DNA of 44,803 nucleotides from Candidatus Aminicenantota bacterium (GTDB taxonomy: Bacteria > Acidobacteriota > Aminicenantia > UBA2199), in the NCBI GenBank assembly GCA_026393835.1, contig JAPKZK010000185.1:1-44803 (forward strand), in the 5' to 3' direction. The position numbers were made by a program, and so were the translations under genes. How positions within the stretch are numbered: the stretch's first letter is position 1; each line of letters begins with the position of its first letter. Shown here one piece after another: positions 23,741 to 32,691 of the stretch. The notes below the pieces were generated by a model. It was given only the letters and a program-made list of their open reading frames with translations, was not told the origin of the DNA and searched no databases.

Positions 23741-23852
23741 GAATTACACGAATTACACGAATTACACGAATTACACGAAAAAAAACATGTCCACAGATTA
23801 CACTGATTACACTGATTTTTTTTCCTCATTCATCATTCATCATTCATCATTC
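23741..23852. repeat. Nested 9-bp and 7-bp microsatellites
   Basis: Four copies of GAATTACAC (23741 onward), then TCCACAGATTACACTGATTACACTG, then about four copies of CATTCAT (23827-23852). All lie between the AOR stop and the aminotransferase RBS. The CACAGATTACACTGATT string recurs as a hairpin arm at 26326. Confidence 0.75.
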
Positions 23853-23879
23853 TATTTTATTTTCAAAAGGAGGTAGTCG

Positions 23880-25064
23880 ATGAAGAAACCTTATCGGCAA
23901 TTGGCAAACCGGACCTCGCATTTACAGCCAGAAGGGGCGTATGCGTTCCTGGCCAAAGCCCAGCAATTGGAAGCGAAAGGCCGGGAGATCATCCACCTGG
24001 AGATCGGCCAGCCCGATTTCCAGACTTTCGATAACATCGCCCTCAGCGGTATCCGGGCCATAACCAACGGCCAGACCCGCTACACCCCGCCGGCCGGCAT
24101 CCCCCCGCTGCGCGAAGCCATTGCCCGTTATACCGGCCAACGCATCGGCATGACCATCGAAGCCAACCAGGTCATCGTCGGACCCGGGGCCAAGCCGCTG
24201 CTGTTTTTCCCCATGATGGCCCTGCTGGAACCCGGGGACGAAGTCATTTACCCCGATCCCGGTTTCCCCAGTTACCGCGCCATCATCGAAACCATGGGCG
24301 CCACACCCGTGCCCATCGGCTTAAGCGAGGAAAAAGATTTTTCCTTCGACATGGAACAATTCCGGGCGAAAGTCAGCGACCGCACCCGCCTCATCATCAT
24401 CAACTCCCCTTCCAACCCCACCGGCGGCATTATCCCCGAAGAAGACCTGCAAATCATTGCCGAGGCGGCCCAAAAATACGATAGCTGGGTCTTAAGCGAT
24501 GAAATATACACCCGGCTCATTTACAGCGAAAAACCGGCGCGGAGCATCATGACCTATCCCGGCATGGCCGAACGCACCATTATCATGGATGGGTTTTCCA
24601 AGACCTATGCCATGACCGGTTGGCGTCTCGGTTACGGAGTCATGCCCAAACGCTTGGCCGACGCCGTGGATTTGCTGCTGACCCATTCCGTCGGGTGCAC
24701 CGCCGCCTTTACCCAGGTCGCCGGCGTCGAAGCCCTGACCGGCCCCCAGGACCGCGTGGAAGAAGTGAGGAGAATCTTCCAGCAGCGGCGCGATATGATT
24801 GTCAAAGGCTTGAACGCCATACCCGGCATTACCTGCCGGACGCCCCAGGGCGCTTTTTACGTTTTCCCCAATATAAAAAGCGTTGGCCGTCCCTCCAGGG
24901 AATTGGCCGATTACCTCTTGCAGGAAGCGGGCGTCTGCGTCCTGCCCGGCGTTTCCTTCGGCAACATGGGCGAAGGCTATTTACGCCTCTGTTATTCCAA
25001 TTCCATCGAAGCCATCGAAAAGGCATTGGAAAAAATAAAACTGGCATTATCAAAATATAATTAG
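23880..25064 (+). CDS. PLP-dependent class I/II aminotransferase (AspC/AlaT-like)
   Basis: 394 aa, fold type I. Landmarks are EIGQPDFQTF, GQTRYTPPAGIPPLREAIA, VGPGAKPLLFF, NSPSNPTGGI, SDEIYTRLIY, the PLP lysine in DGFSKTYAMTGWRLGYG, and the arginine in GYLRLCYSNS that binds the substrate carboxylate. An AAAAGGAGG RBS precedes the ATG. It probably interconverts an amino acid and a 2-oxo acid; the exact substrate cannot be read. It is flanked by AOR and an unknown 412-aa gene (13-nt gap), so it likely feeds a common pathway. Confidence 0.9.
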   Translation: MKKPYRQLANRTSHLQPEGAYAFLAKAQQLEAKGREIIHLEIGQPDFQTFDNIALSGIRAITNGQTRYTPPAGIPPLREAIARYTGQRIGMTIEANQVIVGPGAKPLLFFPMMALLEPGDEVIYPDPGFPSYRAIIETMGATPVPIGLSEEKDFSFDMEQFRAKVSDRTRLIIINSPSNPTGGIIPEEDLQIIAEAAQKYDSWVLSDEIYTRLIYSEKPARSIMTYPGMAERTIIMDGFSKTYAMTGWRLGYGVMPKRLADAVDLLLTHSVGCTAAFTQVAGVEALTGPQDRVEEVRRIFQQRRDMIVKGLNAIPGITCRTPQGAFYVFPNIKSVGRPSRELADYLLQEAGVCVLPGVSFGNMGEGYLRLCYSNSIEAIEKALEKIKLALSKYN

Positions 25065-25077
25065 GAGAAGAGAAAAA

Positions 25078-26316
25078 ATGGGTTTACATTATGCTTTTTT
25101 TAACGACAAAGAATTAAAACAGATGGACGCTTTAAAAGAGTCCTACGGCGGCGCGGCCGGGATCATGAAAACCATCGAGCACATGCGCCGCATCGACACA
25201 CGCAAAAAAGTCGCGGCGGAAAAAGGATTCGGTAATATGCTTGAAAAAGCCGAGGAATACGCCAAATCCTTTGCCAAAATCGAAGATTTTATCGCTAAGG
25301 AGAACATTAAGTTCAACAAAGAAGGCGTCGCCACCACCCAGGTATCCGGGTTCCAGGGCGCGCCCATTACCCTGAAAGGCATGAAGCGCATGGCCGAAGA
25401 CGGCGAAACCCTCGTACCCCAGGAATTTATTTCCGTTATGGCGCTTACCGAAGATTACGTTTTAAACGGCGAGTTGCTGACCACCCTGGCCATGTCCGAG
25501 AACATCATGGGCGCCAAAAAGTTTTGCAACACCAATCTTGTCGGCACACCCCTCAGCGATGAAGCCTATGCCCGGCTGGAAAAAATCACCGGCCAGAAGT
25601 TCGAAACCTGGGTCCCCAAAGCAGGAATGAGGGCCCTTATACTCAAGAACATGGGCACCGCTTTCGGCAACCTCGGCGGCGTCGAAGTGGCCAACAACAA
25701 TCATCTTGTTTACCTTGACGGCGTCACCCGCTGCGCCCTGAATACCGGCGGCGATTTTTACCTCAACCCCAGTTGGTCCAGCATTGCCGCGGCCTGCTAT
25801 TACGCCCGCGACATCAAAAACCTCACCTTTAAAATATCCATGCTGCTGTCTACCCAGAGTCCCATGCAGTTCCGCATGCTGCTCAACATCATGAAAGAGT
25901 TTATCCGCGATGACGGTTCTACCCCCATCTATGAAGTCAACCTGGGCAACGGCATGTCGCCGGAAATGTTTATCCAGTGTTCCAACGAGTTGAAAGTCTC
26001 CGGGATCCCCAATGTTTCCCTGGCCGCGCATTTGCGCATCAATCCCGACCTGGGCTTGAAAGATTTCGATTGGACGGCGAATGCCCACAAAGTACTGGCT
26101 TCCGGGACCGATATCACCATCAAGTACGAAAGCGACGGCACTTCCCGGCCCATGGACACCATGGAAGCCTATTTCCTGGCCAAAGAAGACCGCCTGGCCG
26201 CCGCCGAACAAATCGGGGACGTCATTTATTACAAGTGCGTCCGCTGTTCCAATGACGCCAAAGATATCATGAAAATGGGCCACAAAGCCACATTCGCAAA
26301 AATATCTTATAAATAA
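25078..26316 (+). CDS. Unrecognised 412-aa protein in the AOR/homoserine dehydrogenase cluster
   Basis: I do not recognise this family. It is soluble, with no signal peptide or membrane helix. An N-terminal helical part (1-75, rich in Lys/Glu) is followed by a mixed alpha/beta body. Conspicuous stretches are VEVANNNHLVYLDGVTRC, LNTGGDFYLNPSWSSIAAACYYA, STQSPMQFRMLLNIMKEF, YEVNLGNGMSPEMF and a Cys pair near the C-terminus (YYKCVRCSND). Regular beta-alpha alternation in 190-350 would fit a TIM-barrel-like enzyme; this is a guess. It follows the aminotransferase by 13 nt with GGAGAAGAG as RBS and has codon use like its neighbours, so it is surely expressed with them. An enzymatic role in the same pathway is the simplest reading. 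Confidence 0.85.
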   Translation: MGLHYAFFNDKELKQMDALKESYGGAAGIMKTIEHMRRIDTRKKVAAEKGFGNMLEKAEEYAKSFAKIEDFIAKENIKFNKEGVATTQVSGFQGAPITLKGMKRMAEDGETLVPQEFISVMALTEDYVLNGELLTTLAMSENIMGAKKFCNTNLVGTPLSDEAYARLEKITGQKFETWVPKAGMRALILKNMGTAFGNLGGVEVANNNHLVYLDGVTRCALNTGGDFYLNPSWSSIAAACYYARDIKNLTFKISMLLSTQSPMQFRMLLNIMKEFIRDDGSTPIYEVNLGNGMSPEMFIQCSNELKVSGIPNVSLAAHLRINPDLGLKDFDWTANAHKVLASGTDITIKYESDGTSRPMDTMEAYFLAKEDRLAAAEQIGDVIYYKCVRCSNDAKDIMKMGHKATFAKISYK

Positions 26317-26325
26317 AAAACGTTG

Positions 26326-26400
26326 TCCACAGATTACACTGATGACACTGATTAAAAAAAGATTATAAAAAAATCTGTGTAAATCCGTGTAATCTGTGGA
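26326..26400. terminator. Long inverted repeat of CACAGATTACAC type
   Basis: TCCACAGATTACAC (26326-26339) pairs perfectly with GTGTAATCTGTGGA (26387-26400); the intervening arms also pair partly around an A-rich loop. It may attenuate or end transcription between the 412-aa gene and hom, or simply be a dispersed repeat. Confidence 0.55.
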
Positions 26401-26422
26401 CTAAAAATATAAAGGAGGAAGC

Positions 26423-27442
26423 ATGAAGCATCGAATTGCGTTGATCGGGTTCGGCAATGTCGGACAGGGCCTGGCCGAAATCCTGTTGAATAAGGAAAAA
26501 GAATTAAAAAAAGAATATGGTTATGAATACTCGGTGGTGGGTATCTCCGATGTCGCCTGGGGAACCGTTTACAACCCCGATGGCCTGGATATCCAGTCTT
26601 TGTTGACATCTGTAAAAGAGAAACAGAAGTTCTCAAAGGATGTTAAAGATTGGGATTCTCTCGCTTTAATCAAGCAGTCCAACGCCACTGTGGTATGCGA
26701 GTTGGCCTTTACCAACCTCGAGACCGGCGATCCCGCCATCAGTCATTGCAAGGCCGCCTTTGAAACCGGGAAACATGTCGTCACCAGCAACAAAGGTCCG
26801 GCGGCGTTGGCTTACCGGGAATTGAAAGGGGCCGCCGATAAGAAGGGAGTAAAGTTTTTAATCGAGGGCACGGTCATGAGCGGCACGCCGGTCATCAATT
26901 TAATGGAAGGTCCGTTGGCCGGGTGTACCATCAGCGCCGCCCGCGGCATTGTGAACGGCACCACCAATTACATCCTTACCCAGATGGAAGACGGGATGGG
27001 TTATGAAGACGCCCTGAAAAAAGCCCAGGAACTCGGTTATGCCGAAGCCGACCCCACCGGGGATGTCGAAGGTTACGACGCCCGCGGCAAGGTGACAATT
27101 TTAGCCAATGTGGTTATGGGGACTTCGTTAAAAATCAGCGACGTGGCGTGCAAGGGAATTACCAAAATAACCCGGGAAGACATTGCCGCTGCCAAAGCCG
27201 AGAATTGCCGCTGGAAACTCATCGGTTCGGTTAAAAAAGAAGGGGACAAAATCATCGCGTCCGTGGCCCCGGAGAAATTGCCTTTGACCCACCCACTGGC
27301 GGGTGTTATGGGCGCCACCAACGCCATCACTTTCAGCACCGATTTATTGGGCGACGTATCCATCGTCGGTCCCGGGGCCGGGAGAACCCAGACCGGGTTT
27401 TCCATCCTCACCGATTTGTTGCATATCCATCGTAAAGGGTAA
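26423..27442 (+). CDS. hom: Homoserine dehydrogenase
   Basis: 339 aa, the short form without an ACT regulatory domain. The N-terminal NAD(P)-binding motif is IALIGFGNVGQGL. The catalytic domain has VTSNKGPAAL, IEGTVMSGTPVINL, GIVNGTTNYILTQM and the hallmark GYAEADPTGDVEGYDARGK. It interconverts aspartate semialdehyde and homoserine. Lack of an ACT domain means it should not be feedback-inhibited by threonine in the usual way. No threonine or methionine pathway genes are adjacent; the neighbours are an unknown enzyme and a cupin, so a catabolic or related hydroxy-amino-acid reaction is possible. AAAGGAGGAAGC precedes the ATG. Confidence 0.9.
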   Translation: MKHRIALIGFGNVGQGLAEILLNKEKELKKEYGYEYSVVGISDVAWGTVYNPDGLDIQSLLTSVKEKQKFSKDVKDWDSLALIKQSNATVVCELAFTNLETGDPAISHCKAAFETGKHVVTSNKGPAALAYRELKGAADKKGVKFLIEGTVMSGTPVINLMEGPLAGCTISAARGIVNGTTNYILTQMEDGMGYEDALKKAQELGYAEADPTGDVEGYDARGKVTILANVVMGTSLKISDVACKGITKITREDIAAAKAENCRWKLIGSVKKEGDKIIASVAPEKLPLTHPLAGVMGATNAITFSTDLLGDVSIVGPGAGRTQTGFSILTDLLHIHRKG

Positions 27443-27454
27443 ATAAATTTTTTA

Positions 27455-27487
27455 ACAGGATAACAGGATTATATCCTGTTATCCTGT
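27455..27487. repeat. Perfect 15-bp inverted repeat between hom and cupin gene
   Basis: ACAGGATAACAGGAT (27455-27469), a 3-nt loop, then ATCCTGTTATCCTGT (27473-27487). There is no T-run, so it is more likely a dispersed repeat or mRNA-stabilising hairpin than a terminator; the cupin gene follows after 37 bp. Confidence 0.65.
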
Positions 27488-27524
27488 CCGATTATCGATT
27501 TAGCTTTTAAAAAGGAGGAATCAC

Positions 27525-27845
27525 ATGTCATTCATAGACCTGGCGCAGCAGCAAGAAAGGGAACTTGTCCCCGGCTATCATGTCAAGTTCGTTCATACCA
27601 ACAACATGACCATCGCCTACTGGCGGATCGATGCGGGGGCCGCATTGCCCGAGCATTCCCATCATCATGAACAGGTGGTTAATGTCATCGAAGGCGAGTT
27701 CGAGTTCAATCTTAAGGGTGAAATAAAGAAATTGTCGCCCGGGGCAGTGGTGGTGGCGCCGCCCAATATCCCGCATTGCGGCAAAGCCATTACCGATTGC
27801 CGGCTCATCGACGTCTTCCACCCGATGCGGGAAGATTATAAGTAG
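27525..27845 (+). CDS. Small cupin-domain protein
   Basis: 106 aa, a single cupin_2 barrel. Motif 1 is LPEHSHHHEQVVNVIEGEFEF (metal ligands H-x-H and E) and motif 2 is PPNIPHCGKAI with the third His. Such proteins are isomerases, dioxygenases or ligand sensors; an anaerobe makes a dioxygenase unlikely. AAAGGAGG precedes the ATG. Last gene of the cluster; its stop is 4 bp from the convergent stop of the propeller kinase. Confidence 0.88.
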   Translation: MSFIDLAQQQERELVPGYHVKFVHTNNMTIAYWRIDAGAALPEHSHHHEQVVNVIEGEFEFNLKGEIKKLSPGAVVVAPPNIPHCGKAITDCRLIDVFHPMREDYK

Positions 27846-27849
27846 GAAG

Positions 27850-30800
27850 TTAATTGCCCTCATCCAGAGGGAGGTGAATGTAAAAGGTCGCGCCTTCATT
27901 GACTTTGCTCTTAAAATAAAGCTTTCCCTTATACCTTTCCGTGATAATTCGGTATGAATAGTGAAGCCCCTGGCCCGTCCCTTTTCCCAACCCCTTGGTG
28001 GTGAAAAAAGGGGTAAACATTTTGCTTTCAATTTCCTCCGGGATACCTACGCCGTTATCCGAGATTTCCACGATCGATTCATCGCCCCGGCGCCGGGTTA
28101 CGATTTTGATCAACCCCCGTTTCCCCGTTTCAGCCACAGCGTCCGCGGCATTACTAAGAAGATTAAGAAACACCTGGTTGAGTTCCCCCATGCCGCAGTG
28201 GATGGGTGGGAGGCCGGGGGTAAAATCGGTTTCCAGGTCCGCGACTTTATCGATCAGGGTTTGGGCCACCACCAGGGTGGATTTCAATAATTCGTTCAGG
28301 TCCGATTTCTCATCCGCCTCGTTCCCGATATGGGCAAACTCATTCATGGATTTAACGATGTGGGATACGCGGGTCACCCCATCGACAATTTGCTCCGCGG
28401 CTTTGGGGATTTCCTCCACATAAAAATCAAAATCCTTTTCATCGACGAATCGGTGTAATTCTTGTGGTATGATCTCTACCCCTCGGCCTGTGACTTTTTT
28501 GACAGAGTCTCTGATTTCCCGGCAGTAACCCACCAGGCCCCCAAAGGCCTCCAACAAAAAACGGCCGTTATCGCCGATATACTGGAGGGGGGAACGAATC
28601 TCATGGGCAATCCCCGCGGTCATTTGTCCCAGCGCCTCCAGTTTCTGGGAAAGATACTGCTGTATCTCTTCCCTCTTGCGGTTAGTAATATCCTCCGCCA
28701 GTAAAAGGAATCCGAATTTCTTTTCCTTTTTATCGATGATGGGATTGATATTGGCCAGCAGCAGCCTGGGCTCATCATACTTTTTAAAATAAACAGGAAT
28801 TTCCATATCATTGGTGGATATTTCCCGGCTCAATCCTGCCTGGAGGATTTCAGTTAATTTTTCAATGGCAATATAATCCGCTAGATGATCGATAAAGGGT
28901 TTTTCCATTGCATCTTCCGTGCGGAGGCCGAAGAATTTTTCCGACGGGGTGTTCCATTGGAATATTTTCCCGTCGGCGTCGACAGCGATAAAAATCGAGG
29001 AGATAGCCATCATCAATTTAGCATTTTCGGCGCTTCGGAATTCCGCCAGGTCCCTTGATTTTTCCATTTCATCCCGGGATTGAGTTAAGAGCATCTGTAC
29101 CCGTTCTTGTTCCGCCAGTTTTTTTCTTAACCAGCGGGTGCGCCAGAGATAACCGCCAAATAGCAGCAAGCAGCCCATGGCGACAAATATGCCCTGGAAC
29201 CACCGGGTCTGCCAGAAGGGGGGGGTAATAATAATTCTTACCGCGGTTCCTTTCTCGTTCCAGAGGCCGTCGTTATTGCACGCTTTGACCCGGAATACAT
29301 AATCCCCCGGCTGCATGTTGGTGTAGACCACGAACCGTTTTTCCGCATCCACATAATTCCAATCTTTATCAAGGTTTTCCATTTTGTAACCATACCTGTT
29401 TTTCCCAGGAATCGAAAAATCAAGTGCGGCAAATTCGAAGGAAAATACATTATCCTTATAACACAAGCGTATGGCGTCGGTATCAGTCATTTCAGTGATG
29501 GATTTGGGTAGGGAAGTTTGGCCCCCGCGACCCGCCCGTACGGGTTTATTGGCTAATTGAAAATCGGTAAACACCACCGGGGGGATGTGTGGATTATCTT
29601 TAATCTTATCGGGAAAGAAACTATTAAAACCGTTGGGCCCGCCGAAAAACATTTCGCCGTCCCGGGCTTTATAGTAAGCCCCCTGGCTGAATTCATTGCC
29701 CTGGAGCCCGTCCCTGGCATCATAGTTTCTAAAAGTCACTCCCCTGGGATCGAATTTTGAAAGTCCTTTAAGGGTGCTGAGCCAGAGATTGCCGTCGTCG
29801 TCTTCTATGATGCCGTAGATGGAACTATTGGGCAGCCAATTATTCACCTGTCCCTTTTTTTCGGTGTAGATAATAAATTGTCCCGTGGCCCGGACAAATT
29901 TGTTCAATCCGTTGTCGGCGCCGGCCCACAGCGTACCGGTTCTATCGATGTGCAGGGTGCGGACATTGTCATTACTCAAGCTGTTGGGATCGTTGGGATT
30001 GTGCCGGTAATGGGTAAACTGTTTTTTTTGCCGGTCATACAGGGAAAGTCCCCCATTATAGACAGCAATCCACAAAAAGGATTGCCCGTCCCTGATCTCC
30101 TCAATCACGGCCATGACAGTGGCGGCGGGTAGGTGGTCGGGGCTGCCGGGGTTATGGGGACCGGGCAAGTAACGGGTAAAGATTTCTTTGTCCGGGTCAA
30201 ATTCATTGAGACCCGATAGGGTTCCAATCCACAGCTTCCCGGAGCGGTCCTGGTAGATTCTCGACCTGACGTTATTGTTGCTCAAACTGTTGGGGTTAGC
30301 GGGGTCATGGGCGTAATGGATAAAACGGTTTGAGGCCCGGTCATATTTATCCACGCCATTATCGGTCCCGAACCACAATATGCCGTTACGGTCTTCAAAG
30401 ATAGAGTGGATGGTATTGTTGGCCAGGCTGCCGGGGTCCAGGGGATCGTTTTTATAATAGACGGCCTGGTTCCTACTTTTATTAAACCGGTTGAGGCCGT
30501 ACTCAAAGGCGCCGACCCATAATTCCCCCCGGCGATCCTCAAGAATAGAGAATATCATATTATGATTTAATCCGCCGGCTTTAGAGGGATCTTCCTGGTA
30601 GAGTTCGAATTTCCTATCGAATCGTAGTTTATTGAGAGCGCCGCCCCGGGTTCCAATCCACAGGGCGCCGCCGTCATCCTGGTAAAGGGTATGGACATAG
30701 TTATGGCTGAGGGTGTAGAAATCATGAGGATTACACCGGTATGAAATAAATGTCCCTTTTTCGCGGTCAAAGCGCTTAAGTCCATCGCCATAAGTACCGA

Positions 30801-31683
30801 TCCAGGGGACGCCGGTGTTATCTACAGTCAGACACTGTACACGGGTGTTCCCGGGGTTGCCGGGGCTGCCGTCGATTTTATAACGGGTCACTTTCACCTG
30901 CGCCGGACCGGGTTCCAGTTTATCGAGACCCATTGCTGTTCCAATCCACAGGGCGTCGCTTTTATCCCCGGTGATAGCATACACGTTATCATTGCTAATA
31001 CTGTTGGGGTTATGGGGATCGTTGCGATAACAGGTAAAAGCCTGTTTATTTCGATCGAATAGATTGAGACCCCTGGCTGTCCCAATCCACAATCGGCCGT
31101 AAATATCTTCGTAGATGGCCCAGACATTGTCATTACTCAAGCTGTGGGGGTCGTCGGGATTGTGCTTGTAATGAATAAACTTTTTCCCGTCCACGAATTT
31201 ATCGAGTCCGCCGGTATAGGTTCCAATCCACAATACACCGCAACTATCTTCCAGGACAGAAAAAACTTCGTTGCTGCTCAAACTGTCGGAATCACCGGCA
31301 TTATGACGGTAATTAATAAAGGAATCCGTTGACTTATCATACTTGCTGAGTCCGCCGTCCGAGCCGAACCAGAGATTATCGGATTTGTCCCGGTAGATGC
31401 AATGAATTTTATTATCAGGCAGCGATCCCGGGTCATTTGGGTCATGCCTGTATAGTTTAAACCCGTTACCGTCGTACCGGTTCAAGCCGTCGGAGGTACC
31501 GATCCACAAAAAGCCTTTGATATCCTGGTGCACGGACATAACAATATTTTGATGCAGTCCCTGCTCCACAGAAATCCGCTCGAATCTGACCGGGTCCTGG
31601 CCGAAAAGGGCAAATGCCCCTATAACAAGTAAAAGACCGCTGAGTAAGACTAAAACTTTCGTTCTAACTAATTCATCGTTCAT
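27850..31683 (-). CDS. Periplasmic-propeller sensor histidine kinase 1
   Basis: About 1277 aa from ATG 31683 (a GTG at 31686 is the alternative). An N-terminal signal anchor (VLVLLSGLLLVIGAFALFG) leads to about 14 two-component-regulator propeller blades of the form N-x-I-x-x-I-x-E-D-x-x-G-x-L-W-I-G-T to residue ~690. Then come a Y_Y_Y domain (~745-810), one membrane helix (~828-848), a short coiled coil, a PAS domain (~890-990), HisKA with H1028 (GIAHEIRSPLQYIGDN) and HATPase_c (NQVFLNLLSNAADAV, DNGVGIP, GKGTGQGLHYSY). There is no receiver domain. In Bacteroidetes such propeller sensors bind glycans or other ligands. A 74-aa small-protein gene ends 114 bp upstream. No response regulator is adjacent. 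Confidence 0.93.
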   Translation of the reverse strand: MNDELVRTKVLVLLSGLLLVIGAFALFGQDPVRFERISVEQGLHQNIVMSVHQDIKGFLWIGTSDGLNRYDGNGFKLYRHDPNDPGSLPDNKIHCIYRDKSDNLWFGSDGGLSKYDKSTDSFINYRHNAGDSDSLSSNEVFSVLEDSCGVLWIGTYTGGLDKFVDGKKFIHYKHNPDDPHSLSNDNVWAIYEDIYGRLWIGTARGLNLFDRNKQAFTCYRNDPHNPNSISNDNVYAITGDKSDALWIGTAMGLDKLEPGPAQVKVTRYKIDGSPGNPGNTRVQCLTVDNTGVPWIGTYGDGLKRFDREKGTFISYRCNPHDFYTLSHNYVHTLYQDDGGALWIGTRGGALNKLRFDRKFELYQEDPSKAGGLNHNMIFSILEDRRGELWVGAFEYGLNRFNKSRNQAVYYKNDPLDPGSLANNTIHSIFEDRNGILWFGTDNGVDKYDRASNRFIHYAHDPANPNSLSNNNVRSRIYQDRSGKLWIGTLSGLNEFDPDKEIFTRYLPGPHNPGSPDHLPAATVMAVIEEIRDGQSFLWIAVYNGGLSLYDRQKKQFTHYRHNPNDPNSLSNDNVRTLHIDRTGTLWAGADNGLNKFVRATGQFIIYTEKKGQVNNWLPNSSIYGIIEDDDGNLWLSTLKGLSKFDPRGVTFRNYDARDGLQGNEFSQGAYYKARDGEMFFGGPNGFNSFFPDKIKDNPHIPPVVFTDFQLANKPVRAGRGGQTSLPKSITEMTDTDAIRLCYKDNVFSFEFAALDFSIPGKNRYGYKMENLDKDWNYVDAEKRFVVYTNMQPGDYVFRVKACNNDGLWNEKGTAVRIIITPPFWQTRWFQGIFVAMGCLLLFGGYLWRTRWLRKKLAEQERVQMLLTQSRDEMEKSRDLAEFRSAENAKLMMAISSIFIAVDADGKIFQWNTPSEKFFGLRTEDAMEKPFIDHLADYIAIEKLTEILQAGLSREISTNDMEIPVYFKKYDEPRLLLANINPIIDKKEKKFGFLLLAEDITNRKREEIQQYLSQKLEALGQMTAGIAHEIRSPLQYIGDNGRFLLEAFGGLVGYCREIRDSVKKVTGRGVEIIPQELHRFVDEKDFDFYVEEIPKAAEQIVDGVTRVSHIVKSMNEFAHIGNEADEKSDLNELLKSTLVVAQTLIDKVADLETDFTPGLPPIHCGMGELNQVFLNLLSNAADAVAETGKRGLIKIVTRRRGDESIVEISDNGVGIPEEIESKMFTPFFTTKGLGKGTGQGLHYSYRIITERYKGKLYFKSKVNEGATFYIHLPLDEGN

Positions 31684-31800
31684 CACATTCCTAAGTAGCC
31701 TTAAACATTACCTCTCCATTAAAACTACCACAGTCGCGCCGCTTAAATATTCTTTTACACTGCCCTTTCCCGGGATTCAGATTTTTCAACTCGATTAAAA

Positions 31801-32025
31801 TTATTCGATTGTCGGCAACGCCCTGGATGGACATTGGTCCAAAAGAACATTCTGAATCTCCGGGCTAAAGAGCATGGAAAGATGTTCCACTCCTTTTTGA
31901 GCCAGATCTTTGAGCTGGTCTTTCTTCGTTCCTGTTACGATTGTTTCATCCATATCGACGTAATCTTTTATTGCTTTTAAGCAGACCGCCACATTGGATG
32001 TTTGAAATTTCTTGTTTGCTTCCAT
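31801..32025 (-). CDS. 74-aa two-cysteine small protein, copy C
   Basis: Start set at ATG 32025, since TTGGAGG lies just before it; the longer frame to 32049 reads through this RBS. The protein is exactly 74 aa: KFQTSNVAVCLKAIKDYVDM at the start with C15, a Lys/Gln-rich middle, then VEHLSMLFSPEIQNVLLDQC with C65 and the tail ALPTIE. It shares the scaffold of copies A and B but differs in roughly a third of positions. No signal peptide or membrane helix is seen. Function unknown. It is the gene immediately upstream of propeller kinase 1, in the same direction. Confidence 0.8.
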   Translation of the reverse strand: MEANKKFQTSNVAVCLKAIKDYVDMDETIVTGTKKDQLKDLAQKGVEHLSMLFSPEIQNVLLDQCPSRALPTIE

Positions 32026-32094
32026 TTTTCCCTCCAAAAATATACTCATTTATTTCAATACACTAATACAAAACAATACGAAAAAAAATAAAGG

Positions 32095-32319
32095 TTAATC
32101 GATTGTAGGCAGCGCCTCCGCCGGGCATGCGTTTAAAAGAACATTTTGAGTCTCCGGGCTAAGGAGCAGGGGAAGGTGTTCCACTGCTTTTTTGGCCTTT
32201 GCCTTGACCTGGTTTTGCTCCTCTTTGGATACTTTTGCTTCATCCAAATCGATGTAGTCCTTAATTGCTTTTAAGCAGACCGCCGCATTGGATGTTTTAA
32301 ATTTGTTACTTATAGCCAT
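32095..32319 (-). CDS. 74-aa two-cysteine small protein, copy A
   Basis: Start at ATG 32319; the apparent upstream ATG at 32331 is part of the string ATGGAGGATAAAATG, in which GGAGG is the RBS. 74 aa, differing from copy B at only two residues (Ser/Thr in the middle and the last residue). C15 lies in SNAAVCLKAIKDYID and C65 in NVLLNACPAEALPTI. The middle (about 28-48) is a charged helix rich in Lys, Gln and Ala. Its promoter overlaps the terminator of copy B. Function unknown. Confidence 0.8.
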   Translation of the reverse strand: MAISNKFKTSNAAVCLKAIKDYIDLDEAKVSKEEQNQVKAKAKKAVEHLPLLLSPETQNVLLNACPAEALPTID

Positions 32320-32374
32320 TTTATCCTCCATAAATATTTTATTTTATTTTTATAACTTACAATAAAACAATACG

Positions 32375-32433
32375 AAAAAAAAATCAAGAGGGAAAGCAAA
32401 GAAAATTTTTTTTCTTCTTGCCTCCCTCTTGAT
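32375..32433 (-). terminator. Rho-independent terminator of copy B, overlapping the promoter of copy A
   Basis: On the minus strand ATCAAGAGGGA...GAAGAAAA pairs with TTTTCTTTG...TCCCTCTTGAT, followed by a run of nine T. The end of the stem plus the first T residues also form TTGATT, a -35 box 17 bp from TATTGT (32351-32356), which would start copy A. The same -35/-10 arrangement exists upstream of copy B, without the full hairpin. Confidence 0.75.
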
Positions 32434-32466
32434 AAAAAAAAGTTTGACATCGTAACCCTCATTAAA

Positions 32467-32691
32467 TTACCCGATTGTAGGCAGCGCCTCCGCCGGGCAT
32501 GCGTTTAAAAGAACATTTTGAGTCTCCGGGCTAAGGAGCAGGGGGAGATGTTCCACTGCTTTTTTGGCCTTTGCCTTGACCTGGTTTTGTTCCTCTTTGG
32601 TTACTTTTGCTTCATCCAAATCGATGTAGTCTTTAATTGCTTTTAAGCAGACCGCCGCATTGGATGTTTTAAATTTGTTACTTATAGCCAT
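32467..32691 (-). CDS. 74-aa two-cysteine small protein, copy B
   Basis: 74 aa from ATG 32691 with the GGAGG RBS in the same context as copy A. Sequence features are C15, the Lys/Gln/Ala-rich helix, VEHLPLLLSPETQNVLLNAC with C65, and a Pro-containing tail ending in Gly. It is followed by a strong terminator, so it is probably made as a separate short transcript. It lies 94 bp downstream of propeller kinase 2. The high copy number and separate terminators suggest a product needed in amount, such as a secreted or structural peptide, rather than an enzyme. Confidence 0.8.
   Translation of the reverse strand: MAISNKFKTSNAAVCLKAIKDYIDLDEAKVTKEEQNQVKAKAKKAVEHLPLLLSPETQNVLLNACPAEALPTIG

Noticed and set aside
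29878..30132. Plus-strand frames inside the propeller kinases and the DUF5916 gene
   Set aside because: Antisense shadows of repetitive propeller codons; no RBS and no recognisable domain.
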